Positions 35,949 to 48,674 of a stretch of 64,000 nucleotides of DNA are shown one piece after another (the stretch's first letter is position 1; every line of letters begins with the position of its first letter). This DNA comes from Echria macrotheca (Eukaryota; Ascomycota; Sordariomycetes; Sordariales; Schizotheciaceae). The stretch lies in assembly GCA_030411725.1 (NCBI GenBank), contig MU839834.1, positions 434,001-498,000 on the forward strand, written 5' to 3'. Under the pieces are notes generated by a model, which was given only the letters and a program-made list of their open reading frames with translations, had not been told where the DNA came from and did not search any database. The position numbers and the translations under genes are program-made.

Positions 35949-37277
35949 ATGACACTCCATTCTATCCTCGGCCTCGGCGGCGGCCGCGTCAAGAAGAAGA
36001 AAAGGACGACATCAGCACCGACGAATGCATGGACATCCTCTCTACCACGGACCAAATCAAGCACGTCGAAGCAGGCAACAACAACAAAACACGGACATCA
36101 ACATGGAGAAGACGAAGATGAGAGCGAGGGCGAAAGCCATCAACAGCTCACTCCGATTACCACCCTCCCTTTTACTTCTTCTTACCCCCCACCAGCATCA
36201 TCACCATCGTCATCGTCATCGATAGCCGGGGGAGCGGCAGGAACGGCAGCAGCAGAACTAATACGAATCCACAAGCAAGCGCTGAGGGCGATGTTCGACG
36301 TCCTTCCCGAAAGGGGGATCGGCCTCTCGCAGGCGCGGATCGCGGCGCTCCTCGCCGCGCGCGACGCTATCCCGCCGCTGTCGTCGGCGGGGATGGTGAG
36401 GGTTGCTTTGGCGGGGGGGCCGTCTGCTGCGGAGAGGGGGGTTGCTGCGCTGGTGAGGGATGGGGTTTTTAGGCGGGTTATTTTGCCTTCTTCTGCGTCG
36501 TCTTCTTCAGTTGGGGGTCAGGAGGTGCTGATTCTGGCGGCGGATTTGGATTCTCTTGTGGAGAAGTCGGGGGTGTTGGGGGAGGGTGTGAAGGGGAGGT
36601 TTCGGGCTTGGTTGAGGGAGAATCCTTCTGCGCAGGTTTTGGGGGAAGGGGAGGAGGAGTTGTTTGGGGAGGGTGAGATCGATGAGCTGGTTAGGGCTGG
36701 GTTTCTCACGGCTTTGAATGAGGGAAGGCGCGGAGGCGAGGGATTGTATGCCCGGCCGGCGGAGAGACATGTGCTCGTTAGTATTGAGACGGTGTCGCGC
36801 GCTGCGGCGGGGAGCGTGGATGCCGTCGGGGGGGATGGGGCTGTTCATGGCGTGGGTGGGACGGGGAGGAGGCGTGGTGTTGATGATGCTTCCGGCAGCA
36901 GCAGATCCAAGGGGGAGGTGGAACGGTTCAGGGTGGCTGTCCCCGGTGCCGGCGCGTGGCTTAAGCTGGTCGCGGCGGCGATGGAGTATCTGGCCGAGCT
37001 GCTGCGGCGCGCGGGGAATAGGCAGCGGATCATGGCTGAGGCGGATCTGAGGGAGAAGTGGGACGGGGCGGCGGCCGGCGCGGTGGCCGGGTCGGCGGCG
37101 GCCGTGGCGAAACGGGCGAGGGGGGAGGTTGTTGCTGTGCTGCCGGGGCGGACTAGGAAGTGGAGGGATCTGAATGGGTTGGGGTTTGACTGGGTGCTGA
37201 GGGAGGCGGTCGGCGCCGGCGTGGTTGAGGTGTTTGAGACGGGGAGTGTGGGGAGGGGGGTGAGGTTAGTTTCTTGA
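35949..37277 (+). CDS. STK19-family winged-helix protein
   Basis: A single exon of 442 aa from ATG at 35949. Residues 1-110 are low complexity (KKKKRTTSAP, HGHQHGEDEDESEGE, poly-Ser). The rest is helical, with family-like blocks: LSSAGMVRVALAGG, ERGVAALVRDGVFRRVIL, AWLKLVAAAMEYLAELLRRA, and a C-terminal GLGFDWVLREAVGAGVVEVF followed by TGSVGRGVRLVS. STK19 was named as a kinase but is now known in humans as a tandem winged-helix DNA-binding protein in transcription-coupled repair; no kinase motifs are present here. The coding strand becomes strikingly G-rich after about 36,390 (runs of ggg, gtg, ttg codons), unlike its neighbours. Family call moderate, function inferred. Confidence 0.75.
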   Translation: MTLHSILGLGGGRVKKKKRTTSAPTNAWTSSLPRTKSSTSKQATTTKHGHQHGEDEDESEGESHQQLTPITTLPFTSSYPPPASSPSSSSSIAGGAAGTAAAELIRIHKQALRAMFDVLPERGIGLSQARIAALLAARDAIPPLSSAGMVRVALAGGPSAAERGVAALVRDGVFRRVILPSSASSSSVGGQEVLILAADLDSLVEKSGVLGEGVKGRFRAWLRENPSAQVLGEGEEELFGEGEIDELVRAGFLTALNEGRRGGEGLYARPAERHVLVSIETVSRAAAGSVDAVGGDGAVHGVGGTGRRRGVDDASGSSRSKGEVERFRVAVPGAGAWLKLVAAAMEYLAELLRRAGNRQRIMAEADLREKWDGAAAGAVAGSAAAVAKRARGEVVAVLPGRTRKWRDLNGLGFDWVLREAVGAGVVEVFETGSVGRGVRLVS

Positions 37278-40200
37278 TCTAGATACCTACTTTGGCATGG
37301 TGTATCGTGGAGGAGAGTGGTGGTCTAGGGAGGGCGATAGTCATGCCAGACCGGTTTACGGAGGATCAACCGTCCCGGAATGAAGAAGCTGTCCCTAGGT
37401 AGTATCATGAGGAGCTGGCTGGATTCCGTGACAGACTATACACAGACAGCTAGGTAGATGGAAGTATCAACCCGGCTAGACAGCCTCGCCAGATCAACCT
37501 AAACCGGAAACTGGCCGCCGAACCTCGAAACAAGACAGTGTCAAACATGCCATGGCACAACACTCACCGAGTCGGATGGCCATCCGAGGCATGTGCTTTG
37601 TGTTTGAGTTCAGCTGTCACAGGTTCATACGGTGGTGGTGACACGGTTCATCTAGGTACACAGGTGCCATCCGGGACCTGATCCGGTATCATTCCCGGGG
37701 ATATGTGTTGCGAGTTAGTATGATATAGTACCTAGAGCAGGGACAGGGTACTCCTATATAAACTGGAGCTGAAAGAGAAGAAAGACAGTCTCTGGTTGAA
37801 ACAACGGGCAGGTTAACCGGCGGAGAATTATCTTGTGTGAACGGGGCGGCTGGGGTGGTGGAGTATGTAGGTAGGTGTGCGGGAAGCTACTGGTCGGGAC
37901 TCTTGGAGGGCTTCTACTCACCTCTAGCAGAATAGAGATTGGGAGTGGAAATGATAGTTTAGATGTTCTAAAGAATCGGCGATGAGACGACGACTTTGTC
38001 TGGAACAAGTCAGTCGGCCGCTCATCACCAGCTTCAGATGCCCCCCCCCTCAGCATCCTTCCGCGACAGACCGAAATTCCCAAGGAATAATTCAAGCTGA
38101 CCACCGGTCCCTTTACATTTTCTCACGGTTGGTTACAGAAAGAGCGCTGTAGACATATTCCCAGACACAGCTCGAGTGTGAAACATCACGTTGGTACCCA
38201 TCAACCCAGCCAGAGGGATCAACCTTGTCCACCACCCCGGCCGCCCATCAATCTGTATCATCTGCTGCCTCCCCTCCACCCTCCTCCCGTTCCCTCCGCA
38301 CGGGACCGCGACCCATTACTATGAGCCCGGGACCGGAACATCGCGGCCGACAGAGTAGGAAGAGGGGAGACCCCCGCCCGGCACCTCACACCTCCTCTCA
38401 GCTTACATCTCAAACCGCCATGCCGCACACACCGGTAGGTCTCGGTTTTTGTGTCTCCGGATCCGGAGCATACTGTCAAACCTGGAACCTCGGGTGCTTG
38501 GGTCCCAACCAGACTACCTAGACCTTCGAGGCAGCGAAGAGGACAACCGGGCTGGATGGGGCGGGAAGTCTACCGCCCCCTCGGCCAATAGGCTCCGTGC
38601 CGGTGTGCTGTCAACCACATCCAGAAGGGTATATCCCATTGACGATATTATAGTGTCGTGTCCATATCGGGGTTGATAACAGGAGAGACAGAATATGTTA
38701 GGGGAGACGTTTTCTTAACCTTCCTACCTGGAGAGTTGCATACCCCACACACCCTGCTGCCCATTCGCAATCCGAGTCCCGTGTTGGAGAAGGACCTGGT
38801 TATGGTTGTGTTTGCTGAATCATTAACGCTTTGGTGTTTCCAAGCATCTCGCTGTCGAACGTGTTTCACCCAAACCGAACAAACAATCCCTTGATCTCGT
38901 CTGGAAGCAGATCCTCTCAATTACGATCCTGGAGTCTCCCGTTATTAATTGGCCCCCCGGAATGCGTTCGAGTGGGCCTGGTTCCGAAGAGAAAATCCAA
39001 CTCCTATTCATATGATGGCTGCATGGTATATTGGACGCCGGTAGAAACGCATTGACACTGGCCTTGCATCTACCATGCAGTGTTGGTAAACCATTACCTT
39101 GTATCAAAATTTGGGCAATCAGCCGTGGTAATTCTTTGTAGCGAGGGATAGATGGGTTGGCAGAATAAGGCTGAAGTCGACCAAATTGGACGGCTAGAAC
39201 GACCGGTTGGCTTCACAACCCGCTTGATGGTCGCTCGAATCGAGTCGAGGTTTAAGGTGTGTGTGTCTGGATGCGGCCGATAAGGACGCCGCGGGGAGGG
39301 GCACACACACGCTTTTTGGAGTTGGCTGCGAGCACAACATCAAAACCGTTGCATCGTGTCGATCGCCAGCTCGGAATTGGCGCGCTCCCTTCGAAACCGA
39401 AAATTGGTTCTCCTGCAGCGAGTTGAGATGATTTCCAGCCGTCTGGGTGCGGATCCTCATGCTCGAGCACGCGTCCCCGGGTCAGCAACTTCCTTCCTGC
39501 ACAGAACACTTCCTGCAAAGAAACCCCCAACTCGCCCAGACTCTGTGGGATCACGGCCCAGGTGGTCGATAAGCGCACGGCCCCCGAGTCTCGGCCGCGG
39601 AACCTGTCTTTAAGCTGCTGACGCTGCAGTGCCGAAGGACCCAGAGATTGCCTCAGCTGTGCCGGCGACGGGTCTCTGTCTCTCTCTGGACTCTCGTCGT
39701 CGACGACAAGTCTGCTTCTCGTGCCGAGTTTGATTGCCTTCACCCGTGGCTTCCTGGGAGCACGTCTCAGCTTCGCCATTCGAGCCCTGGGTTGTGCCCT
39801 CGGCCAATGATCACGCCGTGTGGCTGGGCCATTTTGCTTTTTCCAGCACTGATCGCCGGGGATTTCCTAAAGGCCCCCGGCCGGGCTGAAGAGGGAGGCA
39901 CGTGGAGAGTCAAGGTGAAGTGAGGCCTTGTTCTGACGGCCCCCAGGTCGGGCCCGATGTGGTACATTCGATGCCGCTCGCGAGTGTGGGATTCAATAAT
40001 CACTGATCTTCCCCTCCACTGCCTTGACGATACCACAGTAAAAGTCTCATCGAAGAACCCGAGTCCAAGACCACCATTGGGACGATGTGATGCTGTTGCA
40101 CATGATGAGGTGACAACCAGCAGCCGGACCTGCATCTGGCGCCTGCATCACGCAGCCAACCCCGGTCGTTCGGCTTGCCGGCCCCCCTCCACCAGCAACC

Positions 40201-42130
40201 ATCAAGCAAAAGAAAGGAGGCGTCCCTTTTGCCTTCGTCAACGCCGTCTCTCTGGACCTGTCCAGGTCGGGGAAGGCGACTGTGCCGCCCCTAGTGTAGT
40301 GTAGTGCAGTCTACACGACGTGCAGTACGGTTTATCGAATGAGTGATGGGATTGACATGAGCCATTTCCCCGCTCTCCTCTCGCGACCGCGTGACGGACG
40401 TTCTCGCTCGAGTGATGCAGGACGTCAATCGGCCGTCGAGTCTGTCTTGTCTGGGCCTAGCTTGTGCGTCCTCCGGGTCGCCAGGCGCACGCAGGGACGC
40501 AGCAGAGCGCTCCCTGCTGTCTTCCGAGCGTCCGAGCCTCGAGGGCGGGCGCGGAAGATATCGATAGCTTCCTGTCCACAGACTCCAGTCCGTGGCCCGC
40601 CGTGGGCTGCGCGGGGAGGCGAGAAGCGGCTCGCCTCCACGAACTCCAGAGGGCCGTGACGGGCTGTCTGTGTGCCGGCATCCCCTGGTCGACAGCTGGC
40701 CCAAGACGGGCCGTCCTCAAAACGGCTTAATGACTTCCAAGATGCTCTTGCAGGGATCAGCAGGGGCCCATTGATGGTCCGTCAAATTGCTTCTTCGCCC
40801 AGAGGGTCGCGGGCCAGCTGCTGGTTGGAGCAGGGCCCAGAAAGTGTGGAGGGCCTCTTTCGCCGACAGGTGGGAAAAGGGAAGTTGAACTGGGGGGTGC
40901 ACCTCGAACGCGCCATCTGACTGCAACTCTGCCTTCTCGTGTCCTGCTGCGACAAAATTCTGCTTTTGCACCTCCAACAACTCTCGATTGTCTCTGTCGA
41001 GACTCTCACCGGGCCCGGTCCGCTCGCGAATCCAGAGCCACTGCAGCGTCCCCGTCGGCTCCAGTGAGCTTCCTCTGCAAGCGTCGTACCTCCCGCACCC
41101 TCCAGCAGCTTGATTGGAGCACGGCGATCCACCGATCCAGCGACGCACTGCCCGCCGATACGTCTATCCAACAGCTTCGTCGGGTCCCAACGACTCGCGC
41201 TTCTCGCGCAAGGCGGCTGCCATTCGCTGCTCATACGGCCCCCATCCAGTCCAGACATCCGCTCTTGTCGAAACCATCTCCCACTTGTCGTCTTTGGCGC
41301 CGTCATTCATCCGAACACGGCACTTGTTCTTCTCCAAGGTCCCGTCGACCAAAATTACTGAACAGACCCGATTGTGGCTCGCGCTCGTTCCCGTCCAGCA
41401 TCTCCCTTGTTCCCCGCCACTGCCGTAACCGCGCCTCCGATCTCTAGCTTAGCCTCGTCGCTCTCTACCGACCGACATCCACTCAGCGCGACCGCTCAAA
41501 TCCTGTCTTGACCCAGCAACGGTTTACTTGGCAGCCCGGCCACGTCTCGACGTCTAGCGACCATCTCTGTCGACAGCCCGCGATCTTTGCACCATTGCCG
41601 ACGGTGTTGCACCATCTTTACTTGTCTCTCGCACGTGGAAATCCCGCTCCGGGCCATTGCATTCCGCCGCGGCGCCGTCCTCCCTCGGCTAAGGGCGACA
41701 CCGTTTGAACGGCCCGCGCAGCAGTACGTCCAATGTTTCGTTTCTGTCGAAGGGCCTCGGACGTACCTAGGTCGATCAGAACCCTGTGTTCGCTGACGGG
41801 ATCTTTGCAGGCATATACCGTCAATCCATGAACCGCCCTCGATTTAGTATCGCATAACAACGTTTCATGACCCGGCTCTGCCAAAGTTTGGTACTCGAGC
41901 AGCCCCTGATTCCTGGGCACCGTTTAGGTTCGGGGTCTTTAGACGAATTATACCCAACTCGATCGGCAAGTCGATAACAAACACCAAGCCACCGCCGACG
42001 CCCGCTTTGCTCTTGCAGCCTACGAGAAATCCATGGAATTCTGATAGTCCGCGCTATCTTGCGTTTTGGGCTTGTGCAGCAGTCTCTCGGGCATCACCGT
42101 ACAGTTGCGACTCGGGAAATTTGGTTCAAC
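37278..42130. other. gene-poor interval, 4.9 kb
   Basis: Between the STK19-family gene and the kinesin gene. A clean TATA-like ctatataaa occurs at about 37755 with no coding frame behind it. Minus-strand frames of 175 codons (39252-39779), 174 codons (40782-41306) and 143 codons (40717-41148) show no known motif or splice model. The last 1.5 kb is probably kinesin promoter and leader. Confidence 0.45.
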
Positions 42131-45059
42131 ATGTCAGCTTCGCTTCCAAGACCGGCGAGGCCGTCCAACGGCCCACCGGCGGCGGCGCTCCCTGCCCTCC
42201 CGGTTGCCAAAACTAGGAAAAGCACGGGGGGCCTCCCTACGCCCGCTGGTCGGTCAACACCGAGCACCCCCAGGACAGGACTGCGAGCGCCTTCCGCAGC
42301 CTTCCCGCCGCCTACACTACCAGCGCCCACGGGGGCACTCCCACAACCCCGAGCAGTATCGGGGGTCAATGCTGCGGGCAAGACGATAAGGAAAGTGGTT
42401 AGCATAAACTCGTTCCCTCAACCGCCACGGGGAGAGGGTCGGATTGCGAGTCTTCCACCAAGCCCGCTGTCTACGGGTCTGTCTGTGCGAAAGACAAAGA
42501 CACCGACAACACCAACATACCAATTTTCAAATTCAACGCCCAGTCTACTCAACGGAACCGGGGAGGGCAAGTCTGTGAGTCGCCAGGTTGGGACAAGAAA
42601 CTCCGATGGCCTCATCAGCGTGTCTTCGCCGCCTCAGAGTCGTAGCTCTTCGGCACAAGATTCGTACTCGACCTCTGCGACGCAATATGAGGACGTCATA
42701 GAAGGTTCGCAACAGAAATCGGACCCATCAGCGAGCAAGCGCATCTCCAAACTGGACGGCAAGGGGAATGTGATCGTCAGCGTCCGCGTACGGCCAGATG
42801 CGGGCGGGAACGACCGGCCAGAAGGAGACTGGATGGTCGACTCAAGAAAATCACTAATTGCCTTCAACGGAAAGGAAGGCGGTGACTATTATTACGGTAC
42901 GTCAAAAATCTAACTGGCAAATGCCGAAAGCTAACTTTTCAGATAATGTTTTTGCGACCCAGGATGACAACTCCCGGGTGTATGACCACATCGCCAAGCG
43001 GTTGGTACGACGCGTCATGGAAGGCTACCACGGCACAGTTTTTGCATATGGTATGACGGGCACCGGAAAGACGTTCTCGATGCAGGGAACGGCATCATCT
43101 CCGGGTGTGATTCCCTTAGCTATTACGGATATCTTCTCTTACATCCGCGAGACGCCGTCCCGAGAATTCTTGCTGCGTGTCAGCTATCTCGAAATCTACA
43201 ACGAAAAGATCCATGATCTCCTGAGCATGCCGACGGGCGCGGGGGTTGGCGGCAACCAAGCGCAAGAAGAGATCAAGCTCCGCGAGGACAGCAAACGAGG
43301 GGTCTACGCCAGTCCTCTCAAGGAAGAAATTGTTCAGAGCCCGACACAGCTTCTCCGAGTTATCGCACGTGGCGACCAGGCCCGAAGGACGGCGAGCACA
43401 CAATTCAACGCCAGGAGTTCGCGAAGTCACGCCGTGGTGCAGATCGTGGTTGAAAGTAGAGAGCGAGTGCCAGGGAATGCCGCTGGCGACAACAAGCGCC
43501 AAGGTCTCCCGCCAGGCGGTGTGCGGGTTTCGACTCTGAGCCTGATCGATCTTGCCGGATCCGAAAAGGCCGCCGAGTCGAAGGAGCGACGCCAGGAAGG
43601 TTCCCACATCAACAAGAGTTTGCTTACCTTGGGAACCGTCATCGCCAAACTCTCCGAGCACAAGGACAAGGATGGGAAACCGGCAGATAAGGACGGCAAG
43701 CATTTACCATATCGAGATTCCAAGCTCACTAGACTCCTTCAAGGCGCATTGTCGGGTAACTCGCTCGTCAGCATCCTCTGCACCATCCAGATCGGGTCAG
43801 CAGGTAGCGTCGCGACGGCCAACTCACATACAACCGAGACCCTGAACACCCTCAAGTTTGCGTCCCGTGCCAAGAACAACATCGTCAGTCACGCAAAACG
43901 AGCTGAGGAGGCTCTCGGCGCTGGGGGTGATGGCGGTGCCAGGGTGCTGCTTGAACGTTACCGAATGGAGATTGCCGAGCTGAAGACCCAGCTAGAGTCA
44001 CAGGCAAAAAACAACGGCAAAAAGGATGTGGAAGAGGAAAAGGAGCGCGATGCGAAAGAAGAACGGGCCCGCGAGATAGAGGCCGAACAGCGTCATGAGG
44101 AGCAGATGCTGGAGATGCAGCTTGCTCGGACGGCACTCAAGGAGAGGATAGACCATCTCAACCGGTTGATCCTCAGCTCAAAGTCCACGGGAGTTAATGC
44201 CAATGGGACTTACAGCTCACTCGGAATGCATCCCCGCTATTCCCAAGGATCTATTCGATCTTCGTTGGCCGCATCTAATGCCGGTCGGCCCATCAGTGAG
44301 AGAACGGCATCCATGACGTCGAGCGCCTCGACGATCGGGCGGAGGTCCAGCAGCCACCGGTCATCAGGAGGGGTGGAGGCGGCAGTTGTCGTCGAGGATG
44401 ACGACAGCTTGGGTGAATACGGGGATGGAACCGCGTCACTGGCAGCCCAGAACCGTGCACTACAAGCGGATCTTGCCGACAAGAACAGGTATATCCAGAC
44501 TCTTGAAAAAAGGCTCCTCCAGGCCCGGCGCGCAAGTTCGTCTCGAACTTCGGTGGGTCTTGCCTCGGGCAAGGGCATCATGGTCGGTGAAGATCACAGC
44601 GTCTCCGCCCTGATCAAGGAGAAGGATGCCGAGATTGCCGAACTTCGGGCTCGACTCGATGACAAGGACAAGATGTTGGCGGCCCTGAGAAGCGCAGCGA
44701 GGTCGAGGGATAATGCGGATCGCGTCGAATCGAGATCCGAGCACCGTGGCTCCCAGATCCTGGACAGCAACCCAGGCCCGCCGCCGGTCGCCGGCCTTCC
44801 CAGCACGTCGCTAGCGAGACAAGTATCACATCTCCGGAAGCGGACGAAGAGCGTCGACGAGATGAGCAGAATGCTGGACGAGATGATCCAGGACCGAGTG
44901 GAGACGGGGCATATTGTTCGGAGTACCCGGGGAAGCGTTAGAGTCGCGCCCGACCGCAAAGATGCCGTAGGGGAGCCACCCATCCAGCTCCAGCTCCTCT
45001 CCCGCCAGAGGGTTTCGGTAATTGTCGAGCCACAAGGCTCGATGCCTCTTGAGGCGTAA
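42131..45059 (+). CDS. kipA: kinesin-7 motor protein, Kip2/KipA/Tea2 type
   Basis: Exons 42131-42896 and 42943-45059, 46-nt intron; 960 aa. A 210-residue Ser/Pro/Thr-rich basic extension precedes the motor (GNVIVSVRVRP, about 212, to LKFASRAKNNIVSHAKRAEE, about 575). P-loop GMTGTGKT at about 292; switch I NARSSRSH; switch II LIDLAGSEKAA; the neck-adjacent YRDSKLTRLLQGALSGNS block is intact. An N-terminal extension with an internal motor and the HAKRAEE neck, followed by coiled coils (EEKERDAKEERAREIEAEQR; KNRYIQTLEKRLLQARRA), is the kinesin-7 Kip2/KipA layout. These plus-end-directed motors carry polarity and plus-end factors along cytoplasmic microtubules and help keep hyphae straight. Subfamily call rests on layout and motor sequence; CENP-E-like members are the alternative. 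Confidence 0.93.
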
Positions 45060-48000
45060 GGGGGAGTGTGTTGTCGCTCGCTTCATCTTTTTTTTGGTTG
45101 GCTAAACGCATCCTTGCTGCTTTTTGGAGTTTGGGGGGGTTTTGATATGACAGATCATCGCTGATCTGAGGATGGGAACTGGGTCAAGGCGTTGGGGGAA
45201 ATGGAAATGCGACTTGTCTTTTTCTCTTCTTTTTTTTTGCTTCTTGGTTCGGCTCCCTATTTGTTTTATACCCGGCTTCCAGTTCGTCGTTTGGTTTTGT
45301 GTTTTTTTTTCTTGGTCTTTATACTGTTTTGACAAGTGTATCATAATATGTATTGAAGTGGAAGAAGGGGGGAATGGGAGACGACACATGGTCAATGAGC
45401 CAAAGACGATAGGGAGGGAGGGAGGGCAGGCACGCAAGAGAGACGAGGAGAAAGCAGGACTCGCGAGCGGTGGTGTGGTTTACTTGTATTTTGTACCATA
45501 ACGGGGCAAGAAGCGGGCGAGCGAGCAACTTTGCGGGGCCAAAAAAGAGGGAACGGAAAGAGACCATGATATAATAATCGTTTTTTTTTATATGCAAACA
45601 AGGTCGTTGTGTTCCGGTGTGTGCTTGTTGCTGGTAGAAAAGGGAGAGAGATCAAATGACGCGCGGCTGGAATGCGTTTGCTAATTGTCTGGGAGTGTGG
45701 GTGTGGTGGCGTCGATGATGTCCTCCTGTCTCGAGCCGGTGGAGGTGGGGGCCGGAGCCGTGGTCCCGAGTCTTTTTTTGAGATTTCCTAGGAGTAACCT
45801 GGATGGGTAGGTGCATGAAGGCTGCCTTCTAACTTGTGAGCACTGAGGCTGAAGGGGGGAGTATCTGTGTAGTTACTGTGCAAACGAACAGAAGGGGGGG
45901 AGGGGTCTGATATCTCGTGTGTTTTTGTTTGACTCTGGGACATTGATTCCCCATCTCAGCAGCTTGTCTCTGGCACAAACCCGGAAAGAAAAAAAAAGCT
46001 CAACAATCTATTTTTGGTTATCTCTTGAATCGACCTTTTTCTCTTTCTGTTTGGTTTGTTTCTAGATAGGGATGTGACGGCCTTGGGGTTCTTTTGTCTT
46101 CCTTGTGTTTTGGATAGAATGCCTTGTATGTGTGTAGACCCGCGAAATAGATAGGGGGAGGAGGGTGTGGGGAGTGGAGGACGATAAAAGAAGAGAAGTC
46201 AAGGGATTTGCAAAGGTGTGTTTATATATCTGTCTGACTGGGTGGGTATATGCTGCTTGTGTAGTATCTGTAGTAGTGTAAGGTGTATATACAGGTGCAT
46301 GTCGCGTCTACACTAGGCTCTTCTATCATTTTTGTATTCCATAGGTGTGCTGCTTTTTTACAGCGATCTCTTTATGGAGAGAGAGAGCGAGTGAGAGTGA
46401 GATTCGTCGTCAGGTAGATAGACCTAGATTGCCCTGCGCCACACACCTCTCTGTGTCGCTGCCTCATTTGCGTTGTCGGTAGGTACAGTAGGGTGGTATC
46501 AATATTTTTCTTTTCCTTCTAGACTGCTACCTACCTAGTTTCAGTTTTATCCGGATCAAATCTTTTTTTTCTTCGAATAGAGAGCTTCTTCTTGGAGAGA
46601 TCCTCCTTATGTCGTGGTTGGGGGAGAGGAAAAACCCGGGTTGAGATTGACAGAAACAATCTACCCGGACCTGGTTTTGTCGTTTGAAACGGGATGGGAT
46701 GGGATGGATTGGTTGGAGGATATTTTTACAGGCACGGAGTATTACTCCGGGACGAGTGGAGAGGAAAGCGAAAGGATTCTCGAAGGGTTGTGTGGATTAT
46801 TACCCGGTTAGCTAGGTATTCTGGACTTCTGGGCCCGGGACGGGAGAGAGAGAGAGAGAGATTCACGGGCAATCATCATCACAGTACTCAGGTGTGTGTT
46901 TTGTTTGAGAATGATCTGTAGAAAGTGCAAACGAATGCTGGGGATGTTTTCCATTACACTAGATGTCACACTGTATTTTTCTCTGGATATGACATCTATC
47001 TCCTGTTTTCCAGGGCAGACTGTTTGTCGTCAACAGGCAGACACATTTGAAAGTGAAGATGCCTCCCTCCTCCGTGTCCTCCCTTGGATCACGCCATGCA
47101 CATAGTGTTTGGAGAGTGCAGTCAGACGGCACAACGTCCCAGGGAGGAGTGCAACAAACAAACAGCCCTCCGTCCCGAGCTTTTAGGTGTCATTGACTCC
47201 CGAGACAGAGGACACATGGTCGGATGGTATGTTCGTTTTCCATGCCGTGATATTTTACCCTCTCGGTGTTATATATATAGAAGTTGCACTGCTGCTGTTA
47301 CCTGCGTGCAGTTGTGTGTGTCTACTGCAGCTCATCTGGACGGAACCACTTATTCGAGGTTTGGTGTGGTGTGGGGTGGATGGATGCTGATTTTGTCTCT
47401 GGCTCTGACGAGCTGGGGAAGGGAGGGGCATGAGGGGGAGGGGCAAGGGAAAACAATGTTCAACTTTGTGACTTGAGCAAATGTGACGGCAAATCAGATC
47501 TGGGGAATATGTTTGGTTTCCTCCAACGAAAAGTCAAGAACACTGTGTCTTGTGAAAAGTGCCGTGGTGGCGTTGCTCAGCTGGGCATGTCCTGCGAACA
47601 AAAAATGCTGGGGAGCCTGGGTGGCGTGGGTGGCTCCCTACGGCACCGCTGATTGGGTCCCTGGGCCGAAGCTTAGCACGTTTCAGAAGCGACCGGGGTC
47701 AAATGGGGATCGACCTGGAACCCACGGCTTGGCCTTTCCGGGCAAGAGGACGCCTGTGCGGGCAGGCTGGATGCCGAGTTGGCCACTCAACGTCCAACGA
47801 CATGCGCTGCCTCTCGCTCAGCAAAAGACGGGGCCCCGAACCACCATGCATGCTCACCGGCCTCGTCGGGAACCGTTGCGGCGGGGAGGCGGACACCCCC
47901 TGAATAAGACGTTGCGTACCTAGCAGAGTAGCATCCAGATCGTCCTCGTTGCTCCGTACCTTCCGTTTTTATCTCATGGTTAATCCTCTCTGACAGAATC

Positions 48001-48674
48001 CCCATTCTTCTTCACTTCTCCATCACGTGTATCCCAAGAAGGGATCGCAGCGCTGAGTTGATCTCGGCCTTCTGTGTTTCGGTTGCACTGCTCGCCCTCT
48101 GATCAAACGGCGCATATCCTCCCCGTTGTCCACGGTGTCGTCGGCCTGATCTTGCTTGCCTTCCCACGTCGTGCTACTTGGCTACCTGCCTCTGCCTCCC
48201 TCGTCCTCTGAAACCCCTCCTCGCTCGGCCGGACACAACCGCGTGCTCTGGGATACGCGACGAGCCCACCCGTCATTTCGGAAGAAGCGCTTCTCTCGTG
48301 GCCGCCTCGAATAGGGGGATATATGAGAAAGACGTCCGGGTACAACTCTTCGGCTCGTCTTGCCACAGAGCACCATCCTCGATCGACGGCCTCTCCGCCT
48401 TGCTCTCCTGTCACAGGCGGCACAAAGTGCCATCCGCGTCGATCTTTGCACGTGCGACTTGGAAATCTCGCTCAACCTCCCTTGGCAATCCTGACCCTAC
48501 CCCTGGGAAGCATTAGCGGGAGCTGGGCTTCCTGTTTGCTGGTCAAGCTTCCTCAAGTATTGCCGCTGCGCGCTTTTCGTCTTGCCATGACAGCTTTGCT
48601 CTAAACAGCACACGTTCTGCTCCTCGTCTGCGGCCGAAGCAAGAGGCAGTTTGGCCTCTCTTTCCGGTGTCAAG
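45060..48674. other. gene-poor interval, 3.6 kb, low-complexity
   Basis: Between the kinesin stop and the fucosyltransferase-like gene. T-tracts (45213-45240, 45303-45311), a (GA)9 microsatellite at 46844-46861 and many stop codons in all frames to about 47.4 kb. The last kilobase is C/T-rich leader-like sequence. No coding frame, RNA gene or transposon supported. Confidence 0.55.
46844..46861 (+). repeat. (GA)9 microsatellite
   Basis: Nine perfect GA units in gene-free DNA. A second GA run lies at 60699-60714. Confidence 0.9.

Noticed and set aside
39252..39779. 175-codon minus frame beginning MAKLRRAPRKPRVKAIKL
   Set aside because: The basic start is suggestive, but the rest has no motif, and no splice partners were found; left as unsupported.
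40717..41306. Overlapping minus frames of 143 and 174 codons before kipA
   Set aside because: Two frames compete over the same bases, neither has a recognisable family, and the region is more likely kinesin leader or promoter.
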